Origin: Taudactylus pleione
Lineage: Eukaryota > Chordata > Amphibia > Anura > Myobatrachidae
DNA: 64,000 nt
Direction of reading: 5' to 3'
NCBI GenBank assembly: GCA_031769625.1
Contig: JAUIMM010000547.1
Coordinates: 682,001-746,000 of the forward strand
Program-made: the position numbers and the translations under genes
The notes under the pieces: model-generated
Databases searched by the model: none
Seen by the model: the letters and a program-made list of their open reading frames with translations, nothing else
Told to the model about the DNA's origin: nothing
Shown here: positions 21,680-32,555 of the stretch, piece after piece
How the letters are laid out: each line of letters begins with the position of its first letter
Position numbering within the stretch: position 1 is the stretch's first letter

Positions 21680-22938
21680 TTACCTAAAAAATCTGGCCAC
21701 CACATCATCGCGTATGGCCCCCCCACATACTGACCTCCGACCAACCTCGGGGGGGCCATCCTCAGGTAAGGCATCCTCTGGCTGCATTGGGACACCACTC
21801 CTTATGGCGATGTTGTGAAATATCCCACACAGGACCACAATTTTCGAAACCATATCCGGCAAATACATGAGTTCGCCACCAGAGCGGTGGAGGCATCTGA
21901 ATCGGCCTTTTAAAAGGCCGATACAGCGCTCCACCACTTGCCTGGTGGCAGTAAGTGCGGAATTATACTCACTTTGTGGCCCTGGTGTGGGAGCCAAATA
22001 AGGAGTGAGCAGCCAGGACGTGCAAGGGTAGCCACTGTCTCCTGTGAAAACGAAAATACAACATCAGGCTCACTCTGTATGAAGCTTAACATTGTTATGT
22101 ACTAAAGGTCTCCACTTACCCAGAAGCCACGCATCACCAGCTTGTAGGTTGGTTAATTTGTGCCATATTCCTGATTGCCAGATGACGAAGGAGTCATGTG
22201 CACTTCCTGGTAATTTTGCATTCAGGGACAGGATCTGGAGGGAGGCATCACATACCACCATTACATTGAGGGAGTGATAGTGTTTACGGTTTCTAAATAT
22301 TGCCTCCAGCCGTGCTGGAGGCTGAAGTGGTATGTGAGTACCATCCACAACCCCTATGATGTGTGGGAAGCCAGCTATTTGGTAAAAATTGGCCTTGGCC
22401 ACACTAAGGGCACCCATATCCAAAGGCATTTGAATAAAATGATGGAGGTGCTTGAAAAGTGCCTCCATCACTGCCCTCAGGATCCGGGAAAAGGAGGATT
22501 GTGAGATGCCCGCCACTATTCCCACCGTTGTTTGGAACGATCCTGAGGCACAGAAATGTAACACCGCCATTAATTGCGTAAGTGGTGGAATTGCTGTAGG
22601 ACTGTCAATTTGCCGCTCAAGATCACTCTCTATTAATGAGAGAGTGTCTATGATGATTTTTGGAGGAAGACGGTATCGTCTTAAAACCTCATCATCTGGC
22701 ATTCCAAAAAGGGTGACACGTGTTCGAAATATCTGGGGCCTTGCACGCCTACGATGCCTACGCCTGGGACGAGATTGAGGTTGGTCGGCTTCCGGGAGCA
22801 GGGCCCGAACAATCCGACCCAAATCAACCTGAAATTACAACATTGGAAGGTCAGCCTTTTTACAACACCCACTAAAAATACATGTAACTTTGCTTTCAAA
22901 TACCATCCAGTGATGCTTACATGCCGGGGTATTGTCAT
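21680..22938 (-). CDS. PIF-Harbinger DDE transposase, 362 aa, intact (element B)
   Basis: Three exons on the minus strand, 22938-22921 (18 nt), 22828-22120 (709 nt) and 22041-21680 (362 nt), sum to 1089 nt: 362 codons plus TAA, with GT/AG at both introns. The protein starts MTIPRHVDLGRIVRALLPEA, has a basic segment, a helix-turn-helix-like stretch (ASGSFQTTVGIVAGISQSSF, about residues 99-118) and a DDE_Tnp_4-type nuclease. Catalytic residues visible are Asp168 in GVVDGTHIPL, Asp244 in LLGDSGYP (created by the exon 2/3 join) and Glu280 in RQVVERCIGLLKGRF. Length and motifs match HARBI1-like transposases. It cuts at the element ends and inserts at 3-bp targets. An alternative is a further exon after the AG/GTAATT at 21682. 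The start exon is very short but is conserved in element A. Confidence 0.9.
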
Positions 22939-23164
22939 GATATGTTGTAACTGCAAATAATAACATCAAAAATATACATCATTTTATGCTGGCCATGTCA
23001 TTATCACAAATTTAAGCAACACAAAACATAAAAGGGGACACACACACATTTGGCCCAAGAGCAAAATGACGTTACGCACACTATGCCAAATAGAGGCCAA
23101 ATGTAATCAACCAATGCTCCAGGCGACAAGAAACATTATTAAGGGATGAATACACATTTCACAA

Positions 23165-23340
23165 TGCGCTAATTAGTTCGCAAATACAGGGCACAATAGC
23201 AAGTAGTAAAAATGCGCTAATTAGTTCGCAAATACAGGGCACAATAGCAAGTAGTAAAAATGCGCTAATTAGTTCGCAAATACAGGGCACAATAGCAAGT
23301 AGTAAAAATGCGTTAATTAGATCGCAAATACAGGGCACAA
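23165..23340. repeat. Four ~48-bp repeats in divergent promoter region (element B)
   Basis: The core GCGCTAATTAGTTCGCAAAT recurs with the marker at 23176, 23224, 23273 and 23320, the last copy with two substitutions. It lies between the transposase start (22938) and the Myb-like start (23958), the mirrored place of the three-copy block in element A. Confidence 0.85.
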
Positions 23341-23957
23341 TAACGGCGGCCAAAAATATTAACAAAAAACACAGAGTTCGATTTGGCAAAAAACAACGTC
23401 ACATGTGGAAGGCCAACCAAAGTTGCGTACAGACAAACAAGAACATTCCCTAAACAATTTAACACATGAACTTACCAAGAGCTAATATCTAAGAAACCGG
23501 ACCAAAATGTCTTTGGGGCAGAGCCAAAAAAAAACCTAAGAGAGATGAAATGACGGAAAAAAAAAATAGAAAAATCAACACCACAATGAGAGACAAATTG
23601 CCCCGAAGTTATACTTCCCCAAACTTACCAAAACTGGAAACGATCCAAAAAACCAAAAGTGAAAAAAAAGGAAATGAAAACCAAGAAAAACCGCTAACAC
23701 AAAAAAAATAAACAATAAACGCAATCTCCAAAACCAGCCAACAATCAACTCCAACCAACGTAACCTCCAACATTGAATAAACGCCACCTCGAGTCGAAAC
23801 GCCACAACCCATAAATAGTGTTTAGTTTCCCGCCCAAATTAAGGAAGGATCAGAGGAACGCACAATCAATGATGCGGCCGCAAAATAAGGACGCATGTAT
23901 AAATACGTCACAAGACAAAAACACAATTCTGGTGTATTTCTAGTTGGAACAACACAC

Positions 23958-25241
23958 ATGGATACAGACCAGGAAAACAATGGACAACAGTCCCGCGGTA
24001 AGTATTTCATGCATTTTGACTCAATGATTAATTCTAAACATATTATTGTGCAAGTTGGGAATTTGAGATTTCTTCAAATTACCCCAAATAGGTGAGGAGG
24101 ATGACATGGAAGAGGCTGCTGGGCCCAGTAATCCGGGCAAAGCTGCCAAAAAGAAAAGGCAGCCACAATTCACAAGAAAGGAGATGGAGGTTTTGATTCA
24201 GAAGTGTGTGGACATCCTGCCACAGGCAGACAGGAATATGAGTGCAAGCCAGAAGTGGAGAATGTGGGAAGAGGTAGCCGTGGAGGTCTATAGGGTGGGG
24301 GATTATGTCCGTCTAGCCCGGGATGTCAAACGGCGGTAAGTAAACACTTGACCACCCTAAAACCAACAACCCAATCAAATAAAAAGTAATGGTTCCAATT
24401 TAACCCACAGATGGCAAGACTTCAAATATCGGCTGAAACAAAAAATGGCACACAGGGCTAGGCATGCAAGGGGGACAGGTGGAGGTCCCACCCCTGTGTC
24501 ATTGGAGTTTACAGATTTAGAAGAGCTGGCACAGGGGTGTGTGCAGCCTGTGGAGGTGTTTGGCGTGTCCAACATGGATACGGACATGCCAGACTTTGCG
24601 GCTCCTCATGTTGTCCCAGGTAAATGTTGTGATGTCACCAACTATGAAATGTTATTGTGCCAATATGTAGATTCTAATGTGAGTCTTTTCTCATGTTTCC
24701 AACAGAGACACAGGCGGATGAGTCTGCTCCAGAGGGGAGCCTTGGCCGTAGAATCTCTGCTGGCTCTGCAGGGGAGGAACCAGTACATCCGGCTGAGGAC
24801 CCTGCAGAAGCCAGTCCAGGGCAATCCCCCTCGCAGGCAGTGTCCCTCCTCACAGAACTCAATTTCAAATCGGATTTCCATACGGAGATTCTGCAGAGGA
24901 TGGACGCCAGTCTGGTACGGGTGGCTGAGGCCCTGGAGCAAAATGCTGCGGCCAACGTGACCATTGGTCAGGCCCTGGCGGAAAATACCAGGGCCAACAT
25001 CCGCATCGCCACTGCCCTGGAGCAGCTCGTTCGCCAGCACATGGTGGAGCCGACCTCCCTTCCTGCCGGAACATCAGGATCCTCCACCTCTGGCACAACA
25101 TCAGCCAATCCTCCAAATGTGCCTAGCCCTGTGCCTAGTCCAGAGGCCACAACATCTGCCTCTGGACAGGCCAGCCCGATGACATCCCGGACCCGGTCTG
25201 GCGCCCTCCCTCCCCCAGCCAAACGGGCGAAAAAACGGTGA
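23958..25241 (+). CDS. Myb/SANT-like Harbinger accessory protein, 342 aa, intact (element B)
   Basis: Exons 23958-23997, 24092-24335, 24411-24619 and 24706-25241 (40, 244, 209 and 536 nt) sum to 1029 nt: 342 codons plus stop, all with GT/AG junctions. Residues ~37-110 form a Myb/SANT-like DNA-binding domain (RQPQFTRKEMEVLIQKCVD, then QKWRMWEEVAVEV and VKRRWQDFKYRL). The middle is acidic; about residues 220-280 make a long amphipathic helix (LQRMDASLVRVAEALEQNAA) likely to oligomerise. The protein ends in PPPAKRAKKR, a probable nuclear localisation signal. In studied Harbingers this partner binds the ends and brings the transposase into the nucleus. AATAAA at 25379 may be the polyadenylation signal. 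Confidence 0.88.
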
Positions 25242-26277
25242 CACCATTGGCTACTTTTCCCACACTCCTTCTGTGCTTGCCTCATATTCCTTTCTGGCCA
25301 AAACTTCCCTCTCCTTTCTTGTGAATTGTTTTTAATTTTTACATTTACGTTTATTCAAAAATTATTGTTTGCACAATTAATAAATATTGTGGAACACTGC
25401 CCAAAATGTTGTAGTTCAATATGTTTTTTTTTTATGGGTGCATACAAATAAATTTGGCAGAAATGTACGACTTTGTATTCTGACATTCTTTACAAAATGG
25501 GTTACTTTTAATCCTGGCCCACAAGCCAACAACGTTCAAAAACAAAAATTACACATTGCAAAAAAAAGTGCTCGTTAAGGAACGTTTTAAACATTACCTA
25601 AGGAGTAAAAAACACCTTGCAAACACAAAATGAGGGACCAAACCTAAACATGATGACATTATTGTTACAATAGTCCAAAAACGAACACATTGCGGCCAAG
25701 ACACACCACCACAAATGTACGCTAATTGATTGTGTAATCCTGACATTAGCAGCTATGATTTCCACCTGCGTTCGGTTTTGTGCTATCCAAAAAAACTGCT
25801 TTCCAAACACATACCAAGCCGGTTTTCAATCCAACACTAATTGAGTTTCTGACAAGCTGTGATTAATCGATGCAACATCGTGGAGTGCCGGGACGGAGGA
25901 GAAGGCCATCGCCACTGTGGTCGAGTTATCCAGCCCCTAAGCTGTGCGAGCATTTTGAAGGGAAAGAGGATCATCCAGTGACGTATGAGTTTGTACGAAC
26001 ACATTTGACGTTCGCATTTGTTAATGTATGTACGCCCCAAAAACGGCTCGCCACGCCTGCGTTTTTCCATCTCCACCCCCGTCAACGCCCAAAAACGGCC
26101 TGTTCTGTCAATCACATTTGACATGTCACTTCCTGTACGCTATTTGACGAACGAGACAAAAAAAACTCGCAATCAGCCGTACGCACATGCGCAGTGTAAC
26201 ACCGGCGCATGCGCGGTTAGTCAACATCGGAACGCAACGAGCGTACTGCCTCTAACGAACGGCTCTGAATGAGGGCC
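25242..26277. other. Right terminal noncoding region of element B
   Basis: About 1 kb without a gene. It mirrors 10326-11354 of element A, including a GTGCCGGGACGGAGGAGAAG stretch and the terminal GCATGCGCGGTTAGTCAAC. Such a long noncoding end may hold transposase and Myb-like binding sites. Confidence 0.6.
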
Positions 26278-26452
26278 TTTATTTTATACCATGTAGAGAT
26301 TGATACATATTATCCTGTTTTTCCAGAAAAAATATGTAATCCCTGCTTACTGATATAAAGTTAGTTTTTCCCTTTATTTACCGTTCCTATTTCACTTATG
26401 GGAAAAACAATTGTTTAATTTCAAACAAGTCTAATTCCCGGTAGGAGTCTGC

Positions 26453-26632
26453 TTTGGCATAACAATAAATAAAGCACAGGGACAGACACTTAACATGGCT
26501 GGAGTTGACCTAAGTGGAGACTGTTTTTCTCATGGACAACTTTACGTGGCCCTTTTGTGTGTCATGGCAAAACAAAATCTTTTTTTGTTGACGTCAGGAG
26601 GAAAAACAACTGTCAACAAGGCAATCTTATAA
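26453..26632 (+). pseudogene. Helitron helicase C-terminal fragment
   Basis: The plus frame reads FGITINKAQGQTLNMAGVDL, then GDCFSHGQLYVALLCVMAKQ and ends TVNKAIL-stop. The 'TINKAQGQTL' and 'FSHGQLYVA' blocks are motifs V and VI of the Pif1-like helicase of Helitrons; the usual CSRV after LYVA has changed to LLCV. No Rep domain or upstream helicase motif is present, so only a tail survives. It adjoins the right flank of element B. Confidence 0.78.
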
Positions 26633-26689
26633 GACCTTTGTTAAAAAAGACTATTGCCGTATATTCTGCGTTTGCCCCTGCAGTGGGTA

Positions 26690-26800
26690 GTAGTGAAATA
26701 TGATGAAAAAGAGTATCCAGAAGAAATTATAAAGGTCATGCCTCAAGATCAACTCAAAGTCATGGTTCTAACTAGTGCCCATGGGCATTACAAATAGTCA
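26690..26800 (+). pseudogene. Probable C-terminal fragment of unnamed transposon gene
   Basis: The frame reads WVVVKYDEKEYPEEIIKVMP followed by QDQLKVMVLTSAHGHYK and a stop. A small beta-rich 'W-V-V-Y-x-x-x-x-YPG-x-I' module of this kind ends many WSDGxxS/DGIG-type transposon proteins I recall, so it may belong with the 17560-18390 fragment, from which it is now separated by a (TA)n tract, Helitron pieces and element B. Confidence 0.4.
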
Positions 26801-26815
26801 CAACCGCCAGACTGA

Positions 26816-27012
26816 GGCCCTGATTCAGAGCCGGACGCTCTGACCAGAGCGCTCGCTCTGAATCAGGGCCATCCAATTTAAATGTGGAGCGGCCTTTTGG
26901 ACGCTCGCATAGCTGTGGGTTACCACCCACAGCTTATGCGAGCATCCATGATGATGGTCGCGATGGTCAAGACCATCGCGACCATCGGGCTTGCGACGAG
27001 ACCCTGCGGTGT
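26816..27012. mobile_element. Truncated multi-hairpin Harbinger MITE
   Basis: The left end GGCCCTGATTCAGAGCCGG and the first hairpins (GCTCTGACCAGAGC, GCTGTGGGTTACCACCCACAGC, GGTCGCGATGGTC stem) match the MITE at 53954-54503. The match stops at about 27012, where DIRS-like sequence begins; the right half is missing. Confidence 0.75.
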
Positions 27013-28345
27013 CAGCTCGCCATTCCTTATGGCTGCGCTCTTGGAGAGCGAACACAGACTCTAAGAAAGGATTAGAGTGTCTACCTTACAATGGTAAGAT
27101 CTTGTTTGGCCCTGACCTGATTGTGGATACATTGGCAGCGGCGAAGTCTGTGTTTCTGCCTTCAGCATCTACTTCATCAGGATCCCGGACCTCGTCCTTT
27201 TGGCCCCAAGTTAAGCCTAAGGGTCAGCCCTTTCCTCAACAGTCAGCCATCAAAAAGACTACCAAGCCCAAGAAACAGGCCTGGAGTACCAGACGTCCAG
27301 CGGCCAAGTCCGATGACAAGTCTTCAGCCTGACGGGATGGGCCTCCCTCAGACCATCACAGACACTTGGGTAAGAGAAGTGGTCTCTCACGGGTATGCCC
27401 TTGCCTTCCGCAGAAGGCCTTATAAGCAATTCTTCTGCACAACAAGGCATTACAAATCTAAAAAGCCATACAATCCTTGCTTCAAGCAGGAGTTGTCATC
27501 CCGGTCCCACTTCCTCAGAGAGGAACGGGTTACTACTCCAATCTCTTTCTGGTCCAGAAACCGAACGGATCATATCGGCCTACCCTCAATCTCAAGTCCC
27601 TGAACAGATTCCTCACGGTACCTTGGTTCAGGATGGAAACCCTCCACTCAGTTATACTGGCTATGGAACCGGGGGATTTTATGATGTCGCTGGATATTCA
27701 GGAGGCATACCTGCATATTGCAATTGCTTCATCTCACCAGCGCTTCCTCTATTTTGCTATACAGCAACAACATTTCCAGTTTTGGGTTCTGCCATTTGGT
27801 CTCTCAACAGCTCCTCGGGAGTTTACTAAAGTTATGGCTGTGATGGCAGCCCATCTATGGCATCAGTGGGTCCGACTGTTGCCTTACCTGGATGACCTCT
27901 TATTGTTGGCAGGGTCTCCAGAAGTACTTTACCACCATCTACAGCTGACAATTTCTGTGCTTCAGATTCACGGGTGGTTGATCAATTAGACAAAGTCCTC
28001 CTTGACTCCATCCGAGAGGATGCTCCATCTGGGAGCTCTGTTGGATTCCCAACAGCAGAGAATCTTTCTGACCACAGAAAAGATCTCCACTTTGCAGACG
28101 CGAGTACGCAGAAGCCTCCACAGTCGCCGAGTGTCAATCCACTCAGCAATGCAGGTACTGGGATCCATGGTATCGATGTTCGACATGGTGGAATATGCCC
28201 AGTTTCATTCCAGACCTCTGCAGAAATTGATCCTCTCCAGGTTCAACGGATTACCCCATCGTATAAAAGCACAAACGATGGTGCTTTCTCCGGAGGAGCG
28301 TCTGTCTCTTGCCTGGTGGCTGCAGACGGAATCGGTATGATTTAC
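27013..28345 (+). pseudogene. DIRS-type retrotransposon remnant (gag end, reverse transcriptase, RNase H region)
   Basis: The frame at 26991-27332 contains LPYNGKILFGPDLIVDTLAA and a basic segment, like the end of DIRS gag. The frame at 27477-27989 is a DIRS reverse transcriptase: GYYSNLFLVQKPNGSYRPTL, SLDIQEAYLHIAI, LPFGLSTAPREF, and the catalytic YLDD at 27885-27896. Another frame (28002-28340) continues with HLGALLDSQQQRIFLTTEKI and YAQFHSRPLQ, the following RNase H-like region. At least two frame changes separate these blocks. No tyrosine recombinase is present here, and the right side ends against the CCTAACCC-type repeat. Confidence 0.82.
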
Positions 28346-28712
28346 CGCTGGACCCATGCCCGGCGGTTGGAATCCTGACAGCGGCTTCCAGGCAGAGGAG
28401 GAAATCCTGATCGACCCCAGGTAAGTATATACTAACCTATTTCTACCCCCTAACCCTAACCCTCGCTTAGGGGTGCCTAACCCTAACCTTCCTCCCCAGT
28501 GCCTAACCCTAATCCCCCCTCTAAGTGCCTAAACCTAACCCCCCCTTTCCCGCCGCCTAAACCTAAGTCCCCCGGGGGGTGCCCAACCCTAACCTCCCCC
28601 CGGGGGTGCCTAACCCTAACCCCCTTTCCCCTAGACTAAACCTAACCTCCCGGGTGGGGGTGCCTAACCCTTAGTCCCCCCCCGGAACCCTAAACCTAAC
28701 CCTGATTGACGT
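28346..28712. mobile_element. CCTAACCC-rich interspersed element, truncated copy
   Basis: A left part with CCCGGCGGTTGGAATCCTGA is followed by a CAGGTAAGTATA and then ~270 bp of degenerate CCTAACCCTAACC tracts broken by C-rich spacers. A complete copy of the family with 8-bp TSD lies at 49088-49442, and another partial copy at 51190-51443. Confidence 0.65.
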
Positions 28713-29304
28713 CTCTCCAATCATGCAGAGCGGGCCGGCCTAGGAGGATGCTGGACGGAGGAGCAGATGCCGGAGCAGAGATTAAGGTAAGTGGAGATTT
28801 TTTTTTTTTCCCGTGTGTGCACGTCTGGCTGGGGGGGGGGACACTACTCCTAAGGGCACTGCTGGGGAGGTAACGGACTACTCCTAAGGGCACTGCTGGA
28901 GGGGGAACGGACTACTCCCAAGGGCACTGCTGGGGGGGGAGAATGGACTAGTCCTAAGGGCACTGCTGGGGGGGAACGGACTACTCCTAAGGGCACTGCT
29001 GGGGGGAACGGACTACTCCTAAGGGCACTGCTGGGGGGAACGGACTTCTCCTAAATGCACTGCTGGGGTACTACTAGAATCACTGCTGGGGATACTACTG
29101 GGGGCACTGCACACTGCTGGGACCACTACTGGGGACCAAAGCATAGAGGGGGATCACTACTAGGGGTACTCCTGGGGGGACTACTGTTGAGGGGGGACTG
29201 CTACTGATGGCACGTCTGGGCTGGGCTCAGCTCTGTGTGGCTTGAAGGGGGCCCCCGCAACTTAGTTGCCCTGGGGCCCCCACAAGCCTTAATGCGGCCC
29301 TGCT
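28713..29304. mobile_element. hAT-like non-autonomous element with minisatellite, partial
   Basis: A CCAATCATGCAGAGCGGGCC start region is followed at about 28843-29060 by ~32-bp repeats with ACTACTCCTAAGGGCACTGC and a G-run. The right edge CCTTAATGCGGCCCTG is an hAT-like terminus (inverse CAGGGCCGCATTAAGG). The unit motif, ACTACT...GGGCACTG with G-runs, resembles the arrays at 34080-34880 and 62110-62900. Confidence 0.5.
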
Positions 29305-29581
29305 CAGGACACTTGCAGGGGTGCCTCAGGTTGGTGGTCCAGCACCAAATAAAATTATTTATAGTCAATGTAATGTAAATATGTGGATAAACAGAAGCTC
29401 AAACCTGTCCACCACCACATAACTGAGCCTAAAGATGATAGGTAAGCACAATTTACTTAACTTTACTACTTCACTACATTTTTCAGAATTTTTCAATAAC
29501 AAACTTTTGGCTTAGGGGTGCCGTGAAAACAATGCTGTTACTCTAGGGTGCCGTGATTCAAAAAAGTTTGGGAACCACTGC
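29305..29581. mobile_element. hAT (Charlie-like) terminal fragment
   Basis: The right edge GTTTGGGAACCACTG (inverse CAGTGGTTCCCAAAC) is the classic Charlie/MER-type hAT terminus. No matching left end or TSD was found. The following 29582-29946 holds nothing I recognise. Confidence 0.55.
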
Positions 29582-29946
29582 TCTAAATAATCTATATGTA
29601 CCCCTATGATGTGGCACAGCCATAGTACACCCATTAGAAGCATACAGCTGTAGTATATGCACCTCATGTATTTATTTATTTGTTTTTGCTTGCAATATAC
29701 ACATTTATTAGTCGGTTTTAATAAACCTAAAAAAACATCTCTAATACAGTTACAAACTCTTCATTTTTAATACAACAAAATGTGCAAAGAAGAAAGCACC
29801 TATCAGCTTCAGATATAAATTTGCAAGCAGCCAGTGATTAGTACGTTCTTACATTCTGGCAACTTATCATCTACCAGCCTTTTTTTGCACCAGCCCTCAG
29901 TCACCCATAATTGAAACTGCTTTAACAAGCATGTACACATCTCTGT

Positions 29947-30298
29947 GCCAGTCTGCAGGATTGAACTGGCCCACAGGGGTACAGGGGAAACCCCCAGTGG
30001 GCCCTACTGCCTGATAACCCACTCCCTTCTCTAGGGATCAGGTTCCAGACTGTGCACATGAATTATACATTATACATATTACATTATACTGCACACTACT
30101 ATGGTGTATTTTCTACAATGCATACATGTTATCTTGCATGCACAAGCAGTATTTACTATATATATTTTTAAAGGGGCCCAGACCATGCACTCTCTAAAGG
30201 TTAGCCAAGCCTCTGTGGAGGCTGGCCACACCCCTAAGTATGGGCCCCTATGACTGCATTCCCTCGGTGCGCCCTTCATGCCCTAGTCCGACACTGCT
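29947..30298. mobile_element. Possible short hAT-like element
   Basis: It begins near CAGTCTGCAGGATTGAACTGG, with GGCCCACAGGGGTACAGGGG just inside, and ends CCCTAGTCCGACACTG. These resemble a family with CAGTGTCGGACTAGG ends; a similar start occurs at 63582. No exact TSD was found. Confidence 0.4.
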
Positions 30299-30490
30299 GG
30301 TCTGTATTTGTTCCAATTATGCGAACACGCTGTAACTCTACACGACGCTTTTTCCCTCTATCCCCCATCTCCAGTTACAAGCAGTTGTAAGTGGGAGATT
30401 CAAGACACGATGCCTACCTGCATATGCTTGTGGCATATTTTACACTTCTCAAACTGTTGTTAGTCCAATTCTCAACATCAAACCCATTAT

Positions 30491-31294
30491 TGTCAGAAGC
30501 CGCAGCCACGTTCCATTGGACGGTGGTTCTATCAAGCCGGTTGCTGGAAGACAGAGACACCACGCTGTCAGTTCATTAAGTCCTCCCATTAGGCGGTACA
30601 TCATCCCTGCTGCAGTGGGATTGGTGCTTCCTCCTTTTTCTGTCTTGCTGGAGCGTTGCCCTGGTGCTGGTGATAGCGTTTCACGTGTTTCTGGTTCCGG
30701 TTTATGCATCGTGTTGGTTGAGTAGCCTGTCTGTCTTCAGCGTCCAGCCTGCTTGTGCCATCTCGGCGGCACTACCTATACTTCAGCATCCTGCCACTTG
30801 TGTCAACTCGGCGGCACAGGTCGCACTACAGCAACATCTACTGCTAGTGTTAACCCGGTGACATTAGCCGCACGCCAGCATCCTGCTGCTTGTGTCAACT
30901 CGGCGGCACGGGTCATTCTCCAGTGACATCTACCGCTAGTGTCAACCCGGCGACATTAATTAGCCACACTCCAGCATCCTGCCGCTTTTGTCATCTCAGC
31001 AGCACAAGTCGCACTCCAGCAACATATACCGCTAGTGTCAACCCGGCGACATTAGCTGCACTCCAGCGTTCTGCCACTTGTGTCATCTTGGCGACACTGG
31101 CCGCACCACGGCATCAATTACTGCCGTGTGGCTGCATCATCTTCCAGCGCTCAAGGCTGCAATACTATCCAGAGCCTACATCTGCTACCAGCCCTCAGGG
31201 CTGCTACACAGCCCAGTGGCTGCACCATTCCACAAGGGGTACCCCAACCATAAGTCCATAGACTCTTTGTTCTATCCACGTAGGACTCGTGACA
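30491..31294 (+). repeat. 5' LTR, 804 bp
   Basis: It starts TGTCAGAAGCCGCAGCCACG and ends GGACTCGTGACA. It contains about four degenerate ~88-bp units with GTGTCAACCCGGCGACATTA. The end segment AGTCCATAGACTCTTTGTTC is shared with the 3' LTR. Confidence 0.85.
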
Positions 31295-31329
31295 TTATCA
31301 CCGGCCATAAAAAATATAGAGTGATTTCT

Positions 31330-32160
31330 GAGTCACATGATTGTGGTCATGGAACCTGGCCAGAACCCAGCTCAAATTCTTGCAGCTCAAATCCAGGTCT
31401 TGACCCTGAAAGTCCAGGAACTTTCCCTCTGGAACGAAGAATCATGAGCAGCTCCTGCTTTAGCTGCTTCTGCTCCAGCTGGTCCCCTGGAGCCAGAATT
31501 AAATTTACCAGACCGATACTATGGCAGACGTAAGGATTTCCTAAACTTTAAGGAAAGATGCCGGTTATATTGTAGACTACGACCTAGGTCGTCTGGTTCA
31601 GAAATTGAATGAGTTGGCATAATAATCTCCATGCTTCAGGGTGATCCCCAGACCTGGGCCTTTGATCTCCCTCCAATGCACAATGCTCTTCAGACAGTAG
31701 ATGCCTTCTTCTCCGCCTTGGGTCTACTCTATGACGACCCTGATAAGGTTCTTGACACAGGGGCAAAGAGCTGCAGAAGACTACTGTACCGAATTTTGTA
31801 AGTGGTCAGTTGACTCTGAGTGGAATGACCCGGCACTACGGAGTCAATTCCATTTAGGTCTTTCGGATTCCATATAGGACATTCTTGTGCAGCACTTTGG
31901 ATGACCTTATGCATCTAGCCGTCCGTATAGACTGCTGCCTTCGTGAACGAAGGATGGAAAAGGAGCTTCCTACCTCCGCTCCTCAGTCACCAGTGTGGGA
32001 AACTCCTCCAGACCCAGATGAACCCATGCAATTGGGGGCATACAGCCTCTCTGCTGAAGAGAAATGGAGGAGACGTTCACAAGGTCTCTGCCTTTACTGT
32101 GGTGGAAAATGACATACCACCTCTATTTGTCCAGTCAAAAAAGGGAAAGATAAGGTCTGG
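31330..32160 (+). pseudogene. Gypsy gag remnant with zinc knuckle
   Basis: Frames shift several times. Recognisable blocks are the 'LPDRYYG'-type stretch near 31507, GQRAAEDYCTEFCKWSVDSE near 31761-31820, LDDLMHLAVRIDCCLRERRM (31897-31956) and the zinc knuckle C-L-Y-C-x4-H-x4-C at 32089-32133, which is interrupted by a TGA at 32110. Gag packages the element RNA; here it is broken. Confidence 0.75.
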
Positions 32161-32189
32161 GTGTATTGGGAGGGTTACATCTAGGCTTT

Positions 32190-32548
32190 GCATCTGTCTC
32201 TCCCGCTAATTGTCTCTCCCGCTAATCCAGTCCTTATCCCCACAATAATTCAGGTGAAAGATTATCGAGTTCCTGTCTCTGCATTCTTGATTAGTGGTAC
32301 AGCAGGAAATGTTATGGACATCTCCTTGTTTACCACCTTGGGATTGGCGTCCGAGCTTTTAACACAATCTCTCTCAGTTGTTGGTCTCAGTGGTGAAGAA
32401 CTATCCAGGATTGCTATTTTTTCTCAAATGCCTTCCATCCAATTATCCTTAGGAGCCTTGCTTGTCAAGGAAATTACATTCCTGTTGCTCCAGTGTCCAC
32501 TTGCGCCATTGGTCTTAGGCCTACCATGGCTCAAGAAACACATCACCA
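32190..32548 (+). pseudogene. Gypsy aspartic protease remnant
   Basis: The frame contains VKDYRVPVSAFLISGTAGNV, where a functional retropepsin would have D-S-G/D-T-G, and [19 protein letters not shown], the usual end of the gypsy protease. The active-site Asp is absent. The following RT start is missing by deletion near 32545. Confidence 0.65.
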
Positions 32549-32555
32549 TGAAGAA

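Larger units (their letters stand above)
18710..26277 (+). mobile_element. PIF-Harbinger element B, 7.6 kb, apparently autonomous, TSD TTT
   Basis: The termini GGGCCTGATTCAGACCCGG and the inverse of GGCCCTCATTCAGAGCCG are flanked by TTT at 18707-18709 and 26278-26280. Three spliced genes are open: a third-protein gene (plus, 19388-20879), a transposase (minus, 21680-22938) and a Myb-like gene (plus, 23958-25241). The exon sums are multiples of three in each (663, 1089 and 1029 nt). Transposase and Myb-like gene are divergent from a shared ~1-kb region; transposase and third gene converge. It is the best candidate source of mobilisation for the MITEs in this window. Confidence 0.92.

Noticed and set aside
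10326..26277. A and B as one giant foldback element with 7-kb arms
   Set aside because: Each has its own termini and its own target duplication (TAT and TTT), and they differ in sequence and gene integrity, so two separate insertions fit better.
28430..28710. Telomere or chromosome end from CCTAACCC repeats
   Set aside because: Units are degenerate, flanked by ordinary repeats on both sides, and the same tract type occurs inside a mobile element with TSD (49088-49442).
30731..31260. Ser/Thr/Ala-rich frames within the 5' LTR, and similar ones at 36412-37077
   Set aside because: They follow the ~88-bp and ~85-bp LTR tandem repeats and exist in parallel frames.
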